Below the pieces are notes generated by a model. The model searched no databases, was not told the DNA's origin, and was given only the letters and a program-made list of their open reading frames with translations. From Flavobacterium sp. CG_23.5 (lineage in GTDB: Bacteria > Bacteroidota > Bacteroidia > Flavobacteriales > Flavobacteriaceae), in contig NZ_JAGGNA010000001.1 of assembly GCF_017875765.1 (NCBI RefSeq), positions 2,383,001 to 2,447,000 of the forward strand: a stretch of DNA of 64,000 bases. Reading direction: 5' to 3'. The position numbers were made by a program, and so were the translations under genes. Shown here piece after piece: positions 7,780-14,995 of this stretch. Each line of letters begins with the position of its first letter. Position 1 is the first letter of the stretch.

Positions 7780-8676
7780 ATGGTCAATTTGGAATGGTAC
7801 AGAACATTTAAATCAGTTTATAAAAATGGAAATTTTTCTTTGGCAGCCAAAGAACTTTTTATTAGTCAACCTGCTGTTAGTCAGCAAATATCAATGTTGG
7901 AAGCGCATGTAGGTTATAAACTTTTCAATCGAAAGTCTAAAGGCGTTGAACCAACGGAATACGCTAAGTTACTAAATAATTTAATCATTGAGGCATTAGA
8001 CCGATTAGAAAATGTAGAAAACGGTTTTCGGGCCAAAGCGTTCAATGCCAACAGATTAATTTCTATCGGAATCTCCAAACATTTCATGATTAGCTTAGGA
8101 AGTGCCTTGCTTTCAAAATTTGAATTTATAGATTTCAGTTTTCATGAAAACGATACGCTTTTTGAATTGGTCGATTCTAAAAAACTCGATTTTGCCATAG
8201 TTACTAAACAATACGACACTTTTGACACCATTCAAAAAAAAGTCGGTGAAATCAAACAAATTATCGTGGGTTCTAGCAATATTGATGCTTCGGAATTAAA
8301 AACAAAAATCAGAAGTAAAGATTTTGTAGCCATCGAACAATGGTTAAACGAACAAAAATGGTTTAGTTATGATGCCAGAATTCCGCATATCAAATTATTT
8401 TGGCTGCATGTGTTTAACAAAAAAAGACCTTCGATGGTTCCAAATTATATTATTCCTTCTGAATACGAAATGATAAACATACTTGCTGAAAATACAGGAA
8501 TTGCAGTTGTTTGGGATATTAATGCACAACCTTTTATTCGAGATAAAAAAATACAATTGTTGTGGAACAGCAAGCAAATGCCTACCACGGAAGTTTTCCT
8601 ATTATCTGGTAAAAATGATAATTTAAGTGCGATTTTCGAAAAAATTGAAGTGGAATTAAAAGATACTTTGAAATAG
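7780..8676 (+). CDS. LysR-type transcriptional regulator
   Basis: A 298-residue regulator. The N-terminal winged helix-turn-helix spans about residues 1-60, with F-S-L-A-A-K-E-L-F-I-S-Q-P-A-V-S-Q-Q-I as the recognition region and L-F-N-R-K-S-K-G-V as the wing, followed by a linker helix and a periplasmic-binding-like effector domain. The start at 7780 (M-V-N-L-E-W) aligns with the family; the extension to 7678 would overlap the divergent gene. By family precedent it probably controls the divergent DJ-1/dehydrogenase pair and itself. Its TAG directly abuts the nadD stop on the other strand. Confidence 0.92.
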   Translation: MVNLEWYRTFKSVYKNGNFSLAAKELFISQPAVSQQISMLEAHVGYKLFNRKSKGVEPTEYAKLLNNLIIEALDRLENVENGFRAKAFNANRLISIGISKHFMISLGSALLSKFEFIDFSFHENDTLFELVDSKKLDFAIVTKQYDTFDTIQKKVGEIKQIIVGSSNIDASELKTKIRSKDFVAIEQWLNEQKWFSYDARIPHIKLFWLHVFNKKRPSMVPNYIIPSEYEMINILAENTGIAVVWDINAQPFIRDKKIQLLWNSKQMPTTEVFLLSGKNDNLSAIFEKIEVELKDTLK

Positions 8677-9288
8677 TTACCTCCTGTAAAAATTATTATG
8701 GTCAATATATTCCCAAACTTTATTAGGTAAAAGCGGCTGAATATTTTTCCCGTTTTTAATGTTTTCTCTAATGAAAGTGGATGATATCTCTACAACAGGA
8801 GCATCAATCATGTGAACTCTCTTATGGTTTCTGAATTCCAAATTTTCTGTTTCCAATGATATTGCTTCACCTTTTCGTACTTTGGCGTCGAGTCTAGGAT
8901 AAACATAAATATCGTAATTGGCTAAAATAGCTTCGTAGTTTTTCCATTTGTGCAACGACCTCAGATTGTCTTCGCCCATGATCAAGGAAAATTCATAATT
9001 GGGATATTTCTCCTGCAAATGAACTAATGTATTCACCGTATAATTAGGTTGCGATAACTTAAATTCAATGTCCGAAGGTTTAATTTTCGGGAAATCTTCT
9101 GTGGCAAGATAGACCATTTGTAAACGGTGGTAATCGTCGAGCAAAGTACTTTTTTTCTTCAAAGGATTGTGCGGCGTAACCACCATCCAGACTTGGTCTA
9201 AATCCGCATGCTCTGCCATGTGATTGGCAATAATGAGATGCCCAACATGAATGGGGTTAAACGTTCCGAAATAAAGTCCTATTTTCAT
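8677..9288 (-). CDS. nadD: Nicotinate-nucleotide adenylyltransferase
   Basis: Transfers AMP from ATP to nicotinate mononucleotide in NAD synthesis. The 203-residue product begins M-K-I-G-L-Y-F-G-T-F-N-P-I-H-V-G-H, containing the nucleotidyltransferase G-T-F-N-P and H-x-G-H motifs, and has the late S-S-T-F-I-R-E motif that matches S-x-T-x-x-R. The start at 9288 was chosen because two extra residues (to 9294) add nothing. It follows gmk with a 73-base gap in a likely yicC-gmk-nadD operon, an order known in Bacteroidetes. Confidence 0.95.
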   Translation of the reverse strand: MKIGLYFGTFNPIHVGHLIIANHMAEHADLDQVWMVVTPHNPLKKKSTLLDDYHRLQMVYLATEDFPKIKPSDIEFKLSQPNYTVNTLVHLQEKYPNYEFSLIMGEDNLRSLHKWKNYEAILANYDIYVYPRLDAKVRKGEAISLETENLEFRNHKRVHMIDAPVVEISSTFIRENIKNGKNIQPLLPNKVWEYIDHNNFYRR

Positions 9289-9303
9289 AAACAATCCTTA
9301 TTT

Positions 9304-9361
9304 GAAATATCACAGATCTCCACAAATTAAAGAAAACGGTGTTAACTGGTGAAAGTCGTGT
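9304..9361. repeat. Fragment of a CACAGAT...ACAAATTAA dispersed repeat
   Basis: The gmk-nadD gap contains ATCACAGATCTCCACAAATTAA and a GTTAACTGGTGAAAGTCGTG tail. It resembles in wording the fragments near 14090 and 56260 and the arms around the GxxExxY gene. The resemblance is by eye and partial. Confidence 0.35.
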
Positions 9362-9937
9362 TTATTCTTTCACAAAGTTTTTCACCAATTGATAGGCTTC
9401 TTCTAAAGCAATGTCCAAATCGTAGTTTTTTATGACAACATCAAACTGAGGGGCAGTTGCCAATTCAACAGAGGCTTTAGCAATTCGCATGTTGATTTTA
9501 TCGTCACTTTCAGTAGAGCGTTTTTTCAAACGAATTTTCAATTCATCAATGCTTGGTGGTTTAACGAAAACGGCTAACGTTTCATCAGGAAATTTGTGTT
9601 TAATTCGCAATCCGCCAGATACATCAATATCAAAAATTACATTTTTTCCTTTGGCCCAGATGCGTTCCACTTCACTTTTTAGCGTTCCGTAAAAGTTATC
9701 GCGGTACACTTCTTCCCATTCCAGAAAGTCTTCGTTCTTGATGTGTTTTTTGAACTCTTCGGTAGACATGAAATAATAATCTTTTCCGTTTACCTCTTCA
9801 CCTCGCGATTCGCGCGATGCTGCCGAAATCGAAAATTCCAGATTCAAATCTTCTTTTTCTAATAAATGCCTAACGATGGTCGTTTTTCCAGACCCCGAAG
9901 GTGCCGAAAACACTATTAATTTTCCTCCTGTGCTCAT
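9362..9937 (-). CDS. gmk: Guanylate kinase
   Basis: Phosphorylates GMP to GDP with ATP in the cytosol. The 191-residue product begins M-S-T-G-G-K-L and carries the P-loop S-A-P-S-G-S-G-K-T-T at about residues 10-19, the GMP-binding segment S-R-E-S-R-G-E-E-V-N-G-K-D-Y-Y-F, and the D-I-D-V-S-G-G motif. A longer reading to 9964 adds nine residues rich in Lys and Thr without family support. It is downstream of yicC and upstream of nadD on the same strand, a frequent arrangement. Confidence 0.96.
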   Translation of the reverse strand: MSTGGKLIVFSAPSGSGKTTIVRHLLEKEDLNLEFSISAASRESRGEEVNGKDYYFMSTEEFKKHIKNEDFLEWEEVYRDNFYGTLKSEVERIWAKGKNVIFDIDVSGGLRIKHKFPDETLAVFVKPPSIDELKIRLKKRSTESDDKINMRIAKASVELATAPQFDVVIKNYDLDIALEEAYQLVKNFVKE

Positions 9938-9987
9938 TGTTGTTATTTTTTTAGATGTGATCAATCACTTCTAATTTTTATGCAAAA

Positions 9988-10007
9988 AGACGCGATGAAT
10001 CGCGTCT
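9988..10007. repeat. Short perfect palindrome AGACGCGAT-GA-ATCGCGTCT
   Basis: Nine-base arms around a GA loop lie in the 83-base gap between yicC and gmk. The unit is GC-rich compared with its surroundings, which suggests a dispersed repeat rather than a terminator. No T-tract follows on the transcribed strand. Confidence 0.7.
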
Positions 10008-10020
10008 CTACTTACTATTT

Positions 10021-10881
10021 TTATAAAACATTCAAAACCTGTTCTTTGATTTTTTCCAATTCGTCTTTCATCTGAACGACTAACTTCTGCATTTGTGCAT
10101 GGTTGGATTTAGAACCCATAGTGTTGATTTCACGTCCCATTTCTTGGGTTATAAAACCTAATTTTCTACCATTGGCTTCGGTTCCATTGATGGTTTCCAA
10201 GAAATAATCCAAGTGATTCGTCAAACGCACTTTTTCCTCAGTGATGTCTAATTTTTCTAAATAATAAATCAGTTCTTGTTCGAAACGATTTTCATCTACA
10301 TTCACTTTAAGTTCTGAGATTGCAGTTTGCAAACGGTCTTTTATCGCTTGAACGCGTTCTGGATCAAGAGCTAAAGCTTCCGTCATATATTGACGAATGT
10401 TGCCAATTCGCAATTGAAATTCTTTTTCTAATGACATTCCTTCATCTCTTCTAAAAGTCAAGATGTTTTGCAACGCTTCTTCGATAACGGTTTGGATTTG
10501 TATCCAATCGTTTTCATCGATTTCATCACGTTCTATTTTCATGGTATCCGGCATGCGAATTGCCATTTTCATCAATTCGGTTTCATCAGCGTCAGCATAT
10601 ACCTCTCTCAACTGATTGATATAGCCTTTTACAATAGGCACATTCACTTTCGTAGAAGTTTGTTCCGCGGTACTTTCGATAAAAATAGAAAAATCTACTT
10701 TTCCTCTTTCCAGTTTTAAGGCTATTTGGTTTCTTAAACCCAATTCCATTTCGCGGTACAGTGAAGGCATTCGCACATTCAAATCCAAACCTTTACTGTT
10801 TAAGGATTTTACTTCTACTGTGATTTTTTTGGTTGGTAATTGCAAAGTTGCTTTCCCAAAACCCGTCATTGATTGTATCAT
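10021..10881 (-). CDS. YicC family endoribonuclease-like protein
   Basis: A 286-residue protein with the two YicC landmarks: an N-terminal M-I-Q-S-M-T-G-F-G-K-A with V-E-V-K-S-L-N-S-K-G-L-D, and a C-terminal G-R-K-L-G-F-I-T-Q-E-M-G-R-E-I-N-T-M-G-S-K. The glutamates in the latter region are the family's proposed metal ligands. YicC-type proteins have been shown to act as endoribonucleases in E. coli. Length is normal. It heads a probable operon with gmk and nadD. Confidence 0.93.
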   Translation of the reverse strand: MIQSMTGFGKATLQLPTKKITVEVKSLNSKGLDLNVRMPSLYREMELGLRNQIALKLERGKVDFSIFIESTAEQTSTKVNVPIVKGYINQLREVYADADETELMKMAIRMPDTMKIERDEIDENDWIQIQTVIEEALQNILTFRRDEGMSLEKEFQLRIGNIRQYMTEALALDPERVQAIKDRLQTAISELKVNVDENRFEQELIYYLEKLDITEEKVRLTNHLDYFLETINGTEANGRKLGFITQEMGREINTMGSKSNHAQMQKLVVQMKDELEKIKEQVLNVL

Positions 10882-10914
10882 ATAATTTTCTAAAAGAGGT
10901 CAAAGATAATGAAA

Positions 10915-10993
10915 AGTATTCAGTGTTCAGTACTCAGTTTTCAGTCGCAGTCTCAGTTTTCACGTCCAGTCTCCCCTCGTTCGCAGGGGACTG
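10915..10993. repeat. CAGT-rich repeat and hairpin running into the EamA gene
   Basis: A tract of CAGT/TCAGT units (10919-10960) joins a hairpin CAGTCTCCCCT-cgttcgc-AGGGGACTG (10967-10993). The segment lies partly beyond and partly inside the 3' end of the minus-strand EamA gene, so the repeat encodes the last 20 or so residues of that protein. Confidence 0.65.
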
Positions 10994-11866
10994 TGGGGAG
11001 GATACCAGATAAACTCCCGCGAATATTAAAACAGCCGAAACAATTTTCACCCAACTCAATTCGTCTTTGCCCAAGCTTATCGCAAAAATAGTTGCGAAGA
11101 GCGGTTGTAAATAAATAAAAACGGCAACAGTCGTTGGTTTTAATTCTTTCATCGAAAGCAAATTGAGCAGATAGGTCAGAAAGGTAGAAAAAACTACTAC
11201 GAATGCTATTTTCCAGCCAATAACTGTTGGGACTATTGCCCAATCTACAGCATCAAATTGGCTCCAGCCAAAAGGTAAAACCATAATAAATCCGAATAAA
11301 TAAATCCATTTCACAAAGGTAAATGCATTGTATTTATCCATTAATTTCTTGACGATAATCAGGTAAAATCCATAGGAAATAGCGTTGACCAAAACCAGGA
11401 AATTTCCCAAACCTGCATTGGTGGCGCTGCCGATGGATTTTCCATAAAGAATAAGAAAAGCCGTTCCTATTAAGCCAAGAACGATTCCCAAAACCATACG
11501 GTTTTTCATGCGTTCTTTCATGATAATTGCCGAAAGCGCTAAAACAATCATTGGTGTTGAAACCATAATTACCGCAGCGCTAATAGGAGAAGTAAGGCTT
11601 AACCCTTTGAAAAAAGTAAGCATATTAAAAGCCACACCAAAGAATGCAGCGGCAATAATTCGAGGAAAATCATTGAGTGTTATTTTTTCTTTTGGCATAA
11701 AAAGCCAAACCAGCCAAAACAAAATCATGGAACCACCAGCACGTAATAGGATAAAGCCGTAGGCGTCAATATACAATGGCATCACATCTTTGGCGATAGT
11801 AAACGTAACGCCATAAATCAAGGAAACTAATGTGGCGCCAAGCAGCGCGAGATTTCTTCTTGACAT
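10934..11866 (-). CDS. EamA (DMT superfamily) transporter
   Basis: A 310-residue inner-membrane protein with ten hydrophobic segments arranged as two EamA repeats (about residues 8-140 and 155-290). Visible marks include R-A-G-G-S-M-I-L-F-W, P-I-S-A-A-V-I-M-V-S-T-P in repeat 1 and E-L-K-P-T-T-V-A-V-F-I-Y-L-Q-P in repeat 2. Such proteins export metabolites or amino acids, but the substrate cannot be read from sequence. The last 20 or so residues (from S-P-Q-S-P-A-N-E) come from a repeat and are probably not functional. Its ATG overlaps the stop of the upstream ArsC-like gene by one base (TAATG). Confidence 0.9.
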   Translation of the reverse strand: MSRRNLALLGATLVSLIYGVTFTIAKDVMPLYIDAYGFILLRAGGSMILFWLVWLFMPKEKITLNDFPRIIAAAFFGVAFNMLTFFKGLSLTSPISAAVIMVSTPMIVLALSAIIMKERMKNRMVLGIVLGLIGTAFLILYGKSIGSATNAGLGNFLVLVNAISYGFYLIIVKKLMDKYNAFTFVKWIYLFGFIMVLPFGWSQFDAVDWAIVPTVIGWKIAFVVVFSTFLTYLLNLLSMKELKPTTVAVFIYLQPLFATIFAISLGKDELSWVKIVSAVLIFAGVYLVSSPQSPANEGRLDVKTETATEN

Positions 11867-12216
11867 TAACTCAAAGCTTTCGTTACCTGAAGCATATTTT
11901 GCTGGGTATTTCCAATGTAGATTTTATCGTTGATGATGAAAACGGGACGACTCAAAAACGTATAATGTTCCAGAATGTATTTTTTGTAATCATCTTCGGT
12001 CAAGGATTTATTTTTTAAATCCATCGATTTATAAAGGACTGCTTTTTTACTGAAAAGCGCTTCATAACTTCCAGAAAGCTCACGCATTTGTTCCAGCTCT
12101 TCCACAGTAATTGGATCTTGTTTGATGTCGTGAAACTTAAATTCATGTTCTTTCGGTAATGATTTTATAATTTTTCGACACGTATCGCAGGAAGCGAGAT
12201 AATATATTTTATCCAT
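11866..12216 (-). CDS. ArsC/Spx-family thioredoxin-fold protein
   Basis: A 116-residue protein of the ArsC/Spx family. It opens M-D-K-I-Y-Y-L-A-S-C-D-T-C-R-K, with a redox C-x-x-C at Cys10 and Cys13, and ends with a loop R-P-V-F-I-I-N-D that carries the cis-proline of the thioredoxin-like fold. In the family, one group reduces arsenate and others (YffB, Spx) act on different substrates or on RNA polymerase. No ars genes are nearby, so arsenate reduction is not supported by context. The start at 12216 was chosen by family length; upstream codons belong to the divergent region. Confidence 0.85.
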   Translation of the reverse strand: MDKIYYLASCDTCRKIIKSLPKEHEFKFHDIKQDPITVEELEQMRELSGSYEALFSKKAVLYKSMDLKNKSLTEDDYKKYILEHYTFLSRPVFIINDKIYIGNTQQNMLQVTKALS

Positions 12217-12225
12217 AATAGAGTA

Positions 12226-12251
12226 TGATTTCTTTGTGCAAAGAAAAATCA
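12226..12251. promoter_or_regulatory. Imperfect palindrome in the divergent arsC-like/dinB-like gap
   Basis: TGATTTCTTTG and CAAAGAAAAATCA flank a TG centre; the arms match except for two extra A's. Both arms carry a TTTG, so the site could combine an operator with two outward promoters. No factor can be assigned. Confidence 0.35.
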
Positions 12252-12302
12252 TTTGATGCGGAAAATGATTATTTTTATCAAAAAATTCCAAATCATATAA
12301 AA

Positions 12303-12758
12303 ATGAATCAAACATTCGATATTACCAGAACAAGTAGAAAAATCTTGTCCCAAATGTTGCAAAATTACACTTTGGAACAATTAAATAAAATACCGGAAGG
12401 ATATAACAATAATCTCATCTGGAATATCGCCCACGTCGTTGTCGTGCAGCAAATGTTGACGTACAAATTATCGGGTTTGCCAATGATGATTTCGGACGAA
12501 ATGGTAGAAAAATACAAAAAAGGAACCAAACCGGAACACATCGCTACTCAAGCCGAGGTAGATGAAATTCTATCGTTGCTTTCTCAAACAATCGACCAGA
12601 CCGAAGCGGATTTCAGTAATGAATACTTCAAAAATTACAGTGAATATCCCACATCGACCGGTTTTGTTTTAAAAAGTGCTGCTGACGCTATGGCTTTTAA
12701 CTATTTTCATGAAGGGCTACATATCGGGATTATAATGAGTCTTCGTAAGTTTATTTAG
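12303..12758 (+). CDS. DinB family metal-dependent protein
   Basis: A 151-residue four-helix-bundle protein of the DinB/YfiT type. Likely metal-binding histidines are seen in N-I-A-H-V near residue 42 and in F-H-E-G-L-H-I-G near the C-terminus. Related proteins include thiol S-transferases for bacillithiol or mycothiol and enzymes of unknown activity. The start at 12303 gives the expected N-terminus; the 26-codon extension to 12225 would overlap the divergent promoter region. It is transcribed alone, away from the ArsC-like gene. Confidence 0.85.
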   Translation: MNQTFDITRTSRKILSQMLQNYTLEQLNKIPEGYNNNLIWNIAHVVVVQQMLTYKLSGLPMMISDEMVEKYKKGTKPEHIATQAEVDEILSLLSQTIDQTEADFSNEYFKNYSEYPTSTGFVLKSAADAMAFNYFHEGLHIGIIMSLRKFI

Positions 12759-12769
12759 GGCTTTTATAG

Positions 12770-12915
12770 GGAGCTAATCCCGCTATTCATTGCAATCTCT
12801 CACCCGCAACCCTTTTTTTTCAAGGCATAAAAGGAGCTTCCTTTGGTCGCTCTTTTCTGTCAGAAAAAAAATAGAACTGTACGAAAGAGGATTTTCACTT
12901 TTATCGATTATAAGG
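12770..12915 (+). repeat. Structured intergenic element, copy 2 of 3 (long form)
   Basis: It starts 12 bases past the dinB-like stop. The left flank GGAGCTAATCCCGCTATTC and the right flank GAGGATTTTCACTTTTATCG match the copies at 3174 and 27759. The interior is longer, about 90 bases, and lacks one long clean stem, so this copy may be decayed or may carry an extra hairpin. Confidence 0.65.
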
Positions 12916-12951
12916 GATTCATTATTTCCAAAATATTTATCCCCAAACGTG

Positions 12952-13018
12952 TCATTCTGACGAAGGAAGAATCTCCATTACGTGAGCAACTTGATGAGAT
13001 TCCTCATTCTTCGGAATA
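12952..13018. repeat. Degenerate TCATTCtGACGAA...TTCGGAAT inverted repeat
   Basis: The arms (12952-12974 and about 12997-13018) are diverged relatives of the perfect 23-base arms at 30199-30251. No gene is apparent between 12916 and 13115. A frame reading through the repeats here is best explained as chance. Confidence 0.55.
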
Positions 13019-13115
13019 TAAAGCGAGAAAGAATGGTTTCCTCCGCAAAGTTTCCAACGTTGAAGATGTGATTTCAGTCTCAAACTATAAACCTAATTAA
13101 AGAAGATTGTATATT

Positions 13116-13271
13116 ATGGCAAAAGGACCCGAAAAAAACACTAAAAACAAGGCTTTACATACCAAATTGCTCAATAGAAAAAAGTCTAAACTACAAGAAG
13201 AGAAAAAAGAAAAAGCAGCACGTTTGAAAGCTTTGGTTACAAAAATGAATCAGAAAAAGAATAATGACTAA
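13116..13271 (+). CDS. Small basic protein, 51 residues
   Basis: ATG at 13116 opens a frame starting M-A-K-G-P-E-K-N-T-K-N-K-A-L-H-T-K-L-L-N and continuing R-K-K-S-K-L-Q-E-E-K-K-E-K-A-A-R. It ends at a TAA at 13269-13271. The product is very rich in Lys and predicted to be helical, with no hydrophobic segment. Proteins of this size and charge are common in flavobacteria and resemble nucleic-acid or ribosome-associated small proteins, but no role is established here. It lies in a gap of about 600 bases between dinB-like and the HepT gene, so it probably has its own promoter. Confidence 0.6.
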   Translation: MAKGPEKNTKNKALHTKLLNRKKSKLQEEKKEKAARLKALVTKMNQKKNND

Positions 13272-13367
13272 TCTGAGGCTACAGAAATCACAAAATTTTT
13301 TTGATAATTAGTGAAATTTTTGGGTAATAAAAGCTTGACCTTGTTTTGATTGGCTGCCGTTACAATT

Positions 13368-13700
13368 TTAGTATTCTAAATTTTCGATTTCAATTTTTAA
13401 ATTTTCTAAGTGACGCTTTAAAATAGCCCAAACTATCGAATTATCAATACTGTCATAAGCATGAACCAAATGATTACGAAAACCGATAATTTGATTGTCA
13501 TTTTTAATTACAAATTCATTCTCAATCAATCTTAATTTATTGAGCGCTTCTCCAATAATTACAAGCTGTCTTTCAACGGCACTTTGAGTTTTTCGGTCTT
13601 TATCATACGCATTGAAATCAGTAATGTCAGCAGTAAATTCGCGAATTAAGGTTATCGCCATCAAGACATCAGAAAGATACTTTTTGCTCTTTTCCGTCAT
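13368..13700 (-). CDS. HepT-like ribonuclease toxin (DUF86)
   Basis: A 110-residue helical protein carrying the HEPN RNase signature R-x4-H-x-Y at Arg75-His80-Tyr82, within G-F-R-N-H-L-V-H-A-Y. HepT proteins are the RNase toxins of HepT/MntA modules. Its start lies 32 bases inside the upstream MntA-like gene, so the two are translationally coupled in the usual antitoxin-then-toxin order. The catalytic motif is intact, so this pair looks active, unlike the ParE-type pair at 341-869. MntA usually inactivates HepT by adding AMP to the Tyr of this motif (family knowledge). Confidence 0.9.
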   Translation of the reverse strand: MTEKSKKYLSDVLMAITLIREFTADITDFNAYDKDRKTQSAVERQLVIIGEALNKLRLIENEFVIKNDNQIIGFRNHLVHAYDSIDNSIVWAILKRHLENLKIEIENLEY

Positions 13701-14004
13701 AAAGTAAAATTTTTGTAGAGTCTATATTTTTTCTGAGAATTGGATTTTTAATGGATGAATTGGTCAATAAATCAACTTTTCTTTGGAAAAAATCTTCCAG
13801 TTTGTCCCATAGATTCATTAGGTTTTCGCCACGCTCAATAGGGTCTTCAGTGTCAATTTCGATTAATAAATCAATATCGCTGGATTCATCATTGAAATTT
13901 TCCGTCACAGCAGAGCCAAAAGCATAAATATTTTTAACATTATGGCTTTTGCATAAGGTTAAAAACTCAGCATATTTCATTTGTATTGCCTCTTTCATTT
14001 TCAT
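13669..14004 (-). CDS. MntA-like nucleotidyltransferase antitoxin
   Basis: A 111-residue minimal nucleotidyltransferase. The catalytic pattern is visible as G-S at residues 30-31 followed by D-I-D at 43-45 (a G-S-x11-D-x-D spacing) and a later D-L-L for the third acidic residue (V-D-L-L-T-N). In HepT/MntA systems this enzyme AMPylates the HEPN toxin and so acts as antitoxin. It overlaps the toxin gene by 32 bases. No promoter match is obvious in the 183-base upstream region, which contains a repeat fragment. Confidence 0.9.
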   Translation of the reverse strand: MKMKEAIQMKYAEFLTLCKSHNVKNIYAFGSAVTENFNDESSDIDLLIEIDTEDPIERGENLMNLWDKLEDFFQRKVDLLTNSSIKNPILRKNIDSTKILLYDGKEQKVSF

Positions 14005-14084
14005 ATTGCTAAGTTACTTATTTTTTTGAGAATAAATTATTCGGGTTTCATTATTCCTATGTGACTCGTAAACCGTTATCTGTA

Positions 14085-14135
14085 ACACAAAAATAATTTG
14101 TGCTAATCTGTGAAATCCGTGTTTAAAAACATTTA
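14085..14135. repeat. TTTGTGCTAATCTGTGAAATCCGTG repeat fragment
   Basis: The divergent gap between the MntA and DMP19 genes holds a unit of the form AATTTGTGCTAATCTGTG followed by AAATCCGTG. This wording resembles the arms of the inverted repeat at 53784-54263, read on one strand only. It may be a solo remnant. Confidence 0.4.
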
Positions 14136-14187
14136 TCTCTCATTATTTTCCCCGAAATTTGCCTCAAACTCCTTAAACACAAAACCC

Positions 14188-14727
14188 ATGGAATTTGGTA
14201 GAATAATTATTTCAGAAACCGCGATGATTAGCGAAAACCCGCAAGATGTAATCAACTCTAATATTTCGGTGATTAACTTAATGCGCGAGGAAAAAATTGA
14301 CGATGATTTGATTCACGAGGATGCCTTGATGAGTTATTATTTAGATTATTATACTTCTCAATATACGGAAGGCAATTTTGCGCAGTTTGTATATAATTCT
14401 GGTTGGGATAAAGAATTAAATGAATTATTAGAAGAAGCTTTGGCATTAGTTGGTGCAGAAAAGCATCTGGAATTGTTCCAACAGCAATCCAAAAAAATTA
14501 AATTAATGAGCAGCGTAAAGCTGAATAAGTTTTTGAAAGGAAAATTAGATGGCGTAAATCCAACGCGAGATTTGCTCAACAACGATACTTTTTTTGAAAT
14601 TGAAGAAAATCTAGTTACCTTGAACGCTGATTTCTTAAAATCACATCCAGATTTCGAAGCTCTTTCCGTAGACGATATGTTTGCTGTCTTAGAAGAGTTT
14701 GTGGGGCATGAAATCAAAAGAGAATAG
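14188..14727 (+). CDS. DMP19/DUF4375 family protein
   Basis: A 179-residue soluble acidic protein. The DMP19-type signature is recognised in G-N-F-A-Q-F-V-Y-N-S-G-W near residue 65, preceded by Y-Y-L-D-Y-Y. DMP19 of Neisseria acts as a DNA mimic that binds a regulator, but most family members have no known role. The start at 14188 was chosen because the 26-residue extension to 14110 lies in repeat sequence. It is a single gene followed by a nested palindrome at 14742. Confidence 0.75.
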   Translation: MEFGRIIISETAMISENPQDVINSNISVINLMREEKIDDDLIHEDALMSYYLDYYTSQYTEGNFAQFVYNSGWDKELNELLEEALALVGAEKHLELFQQQSKKIKLMSSVKLNKFLKGKLDGVNPTRDLLNNDTFFEIEENLVTLNADFLKSHPDFEALSVDDMFAVLEEFVGHEIKRE

Positions 14728-14741
14728 CAAATTTATTTTTT

Positions 14742-14870
14742 AAACGCATAGAATCATAGTTTTGAGTTTATTAAAAAGGCATTTCATTTTAGCTAGAATG
14801 CATAGCTATGTGAAAATGAAATGCTATCAAATTCTTCTCACTCTTAATTTTTCTATGATTCTATGTGTTT
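14742..14870. repeat. Nested palindromic element of 129 bases
   Basis: Outer arms AAACGCATAGAATCATAG (14742-14759) and its near-perfect complement (14853-14870, one mismatch) enclose a second perfect pair GCATTTCATTTT (14779-14790) and AAAATGAAATGC (14813-14824). The centre has AGCTA...TAGCT. The structure is that of a miniature repeat with no coding capacity. It fills most of the gap before serS. Confidence 0.7.
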
Positions 14871-14995
14871 AAAAAAAGCCCAATGCATTTGAATTAGGAT
14901 ATTCTCCTTTTCCTTAAAACTTTGTCTTATAAGTCCCAAACATTTCCTTAAATTTGCTTCCATAATTATATAAGTTAGCGTTAAAAAAATCAACT

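Noticed and set aside
12843..13100. An 85-codon plus-strand frame
   Set aside because: It runs through the right half of the structured element and a degenerate inverted repeat, so the protein it would give is a translation of repeats.
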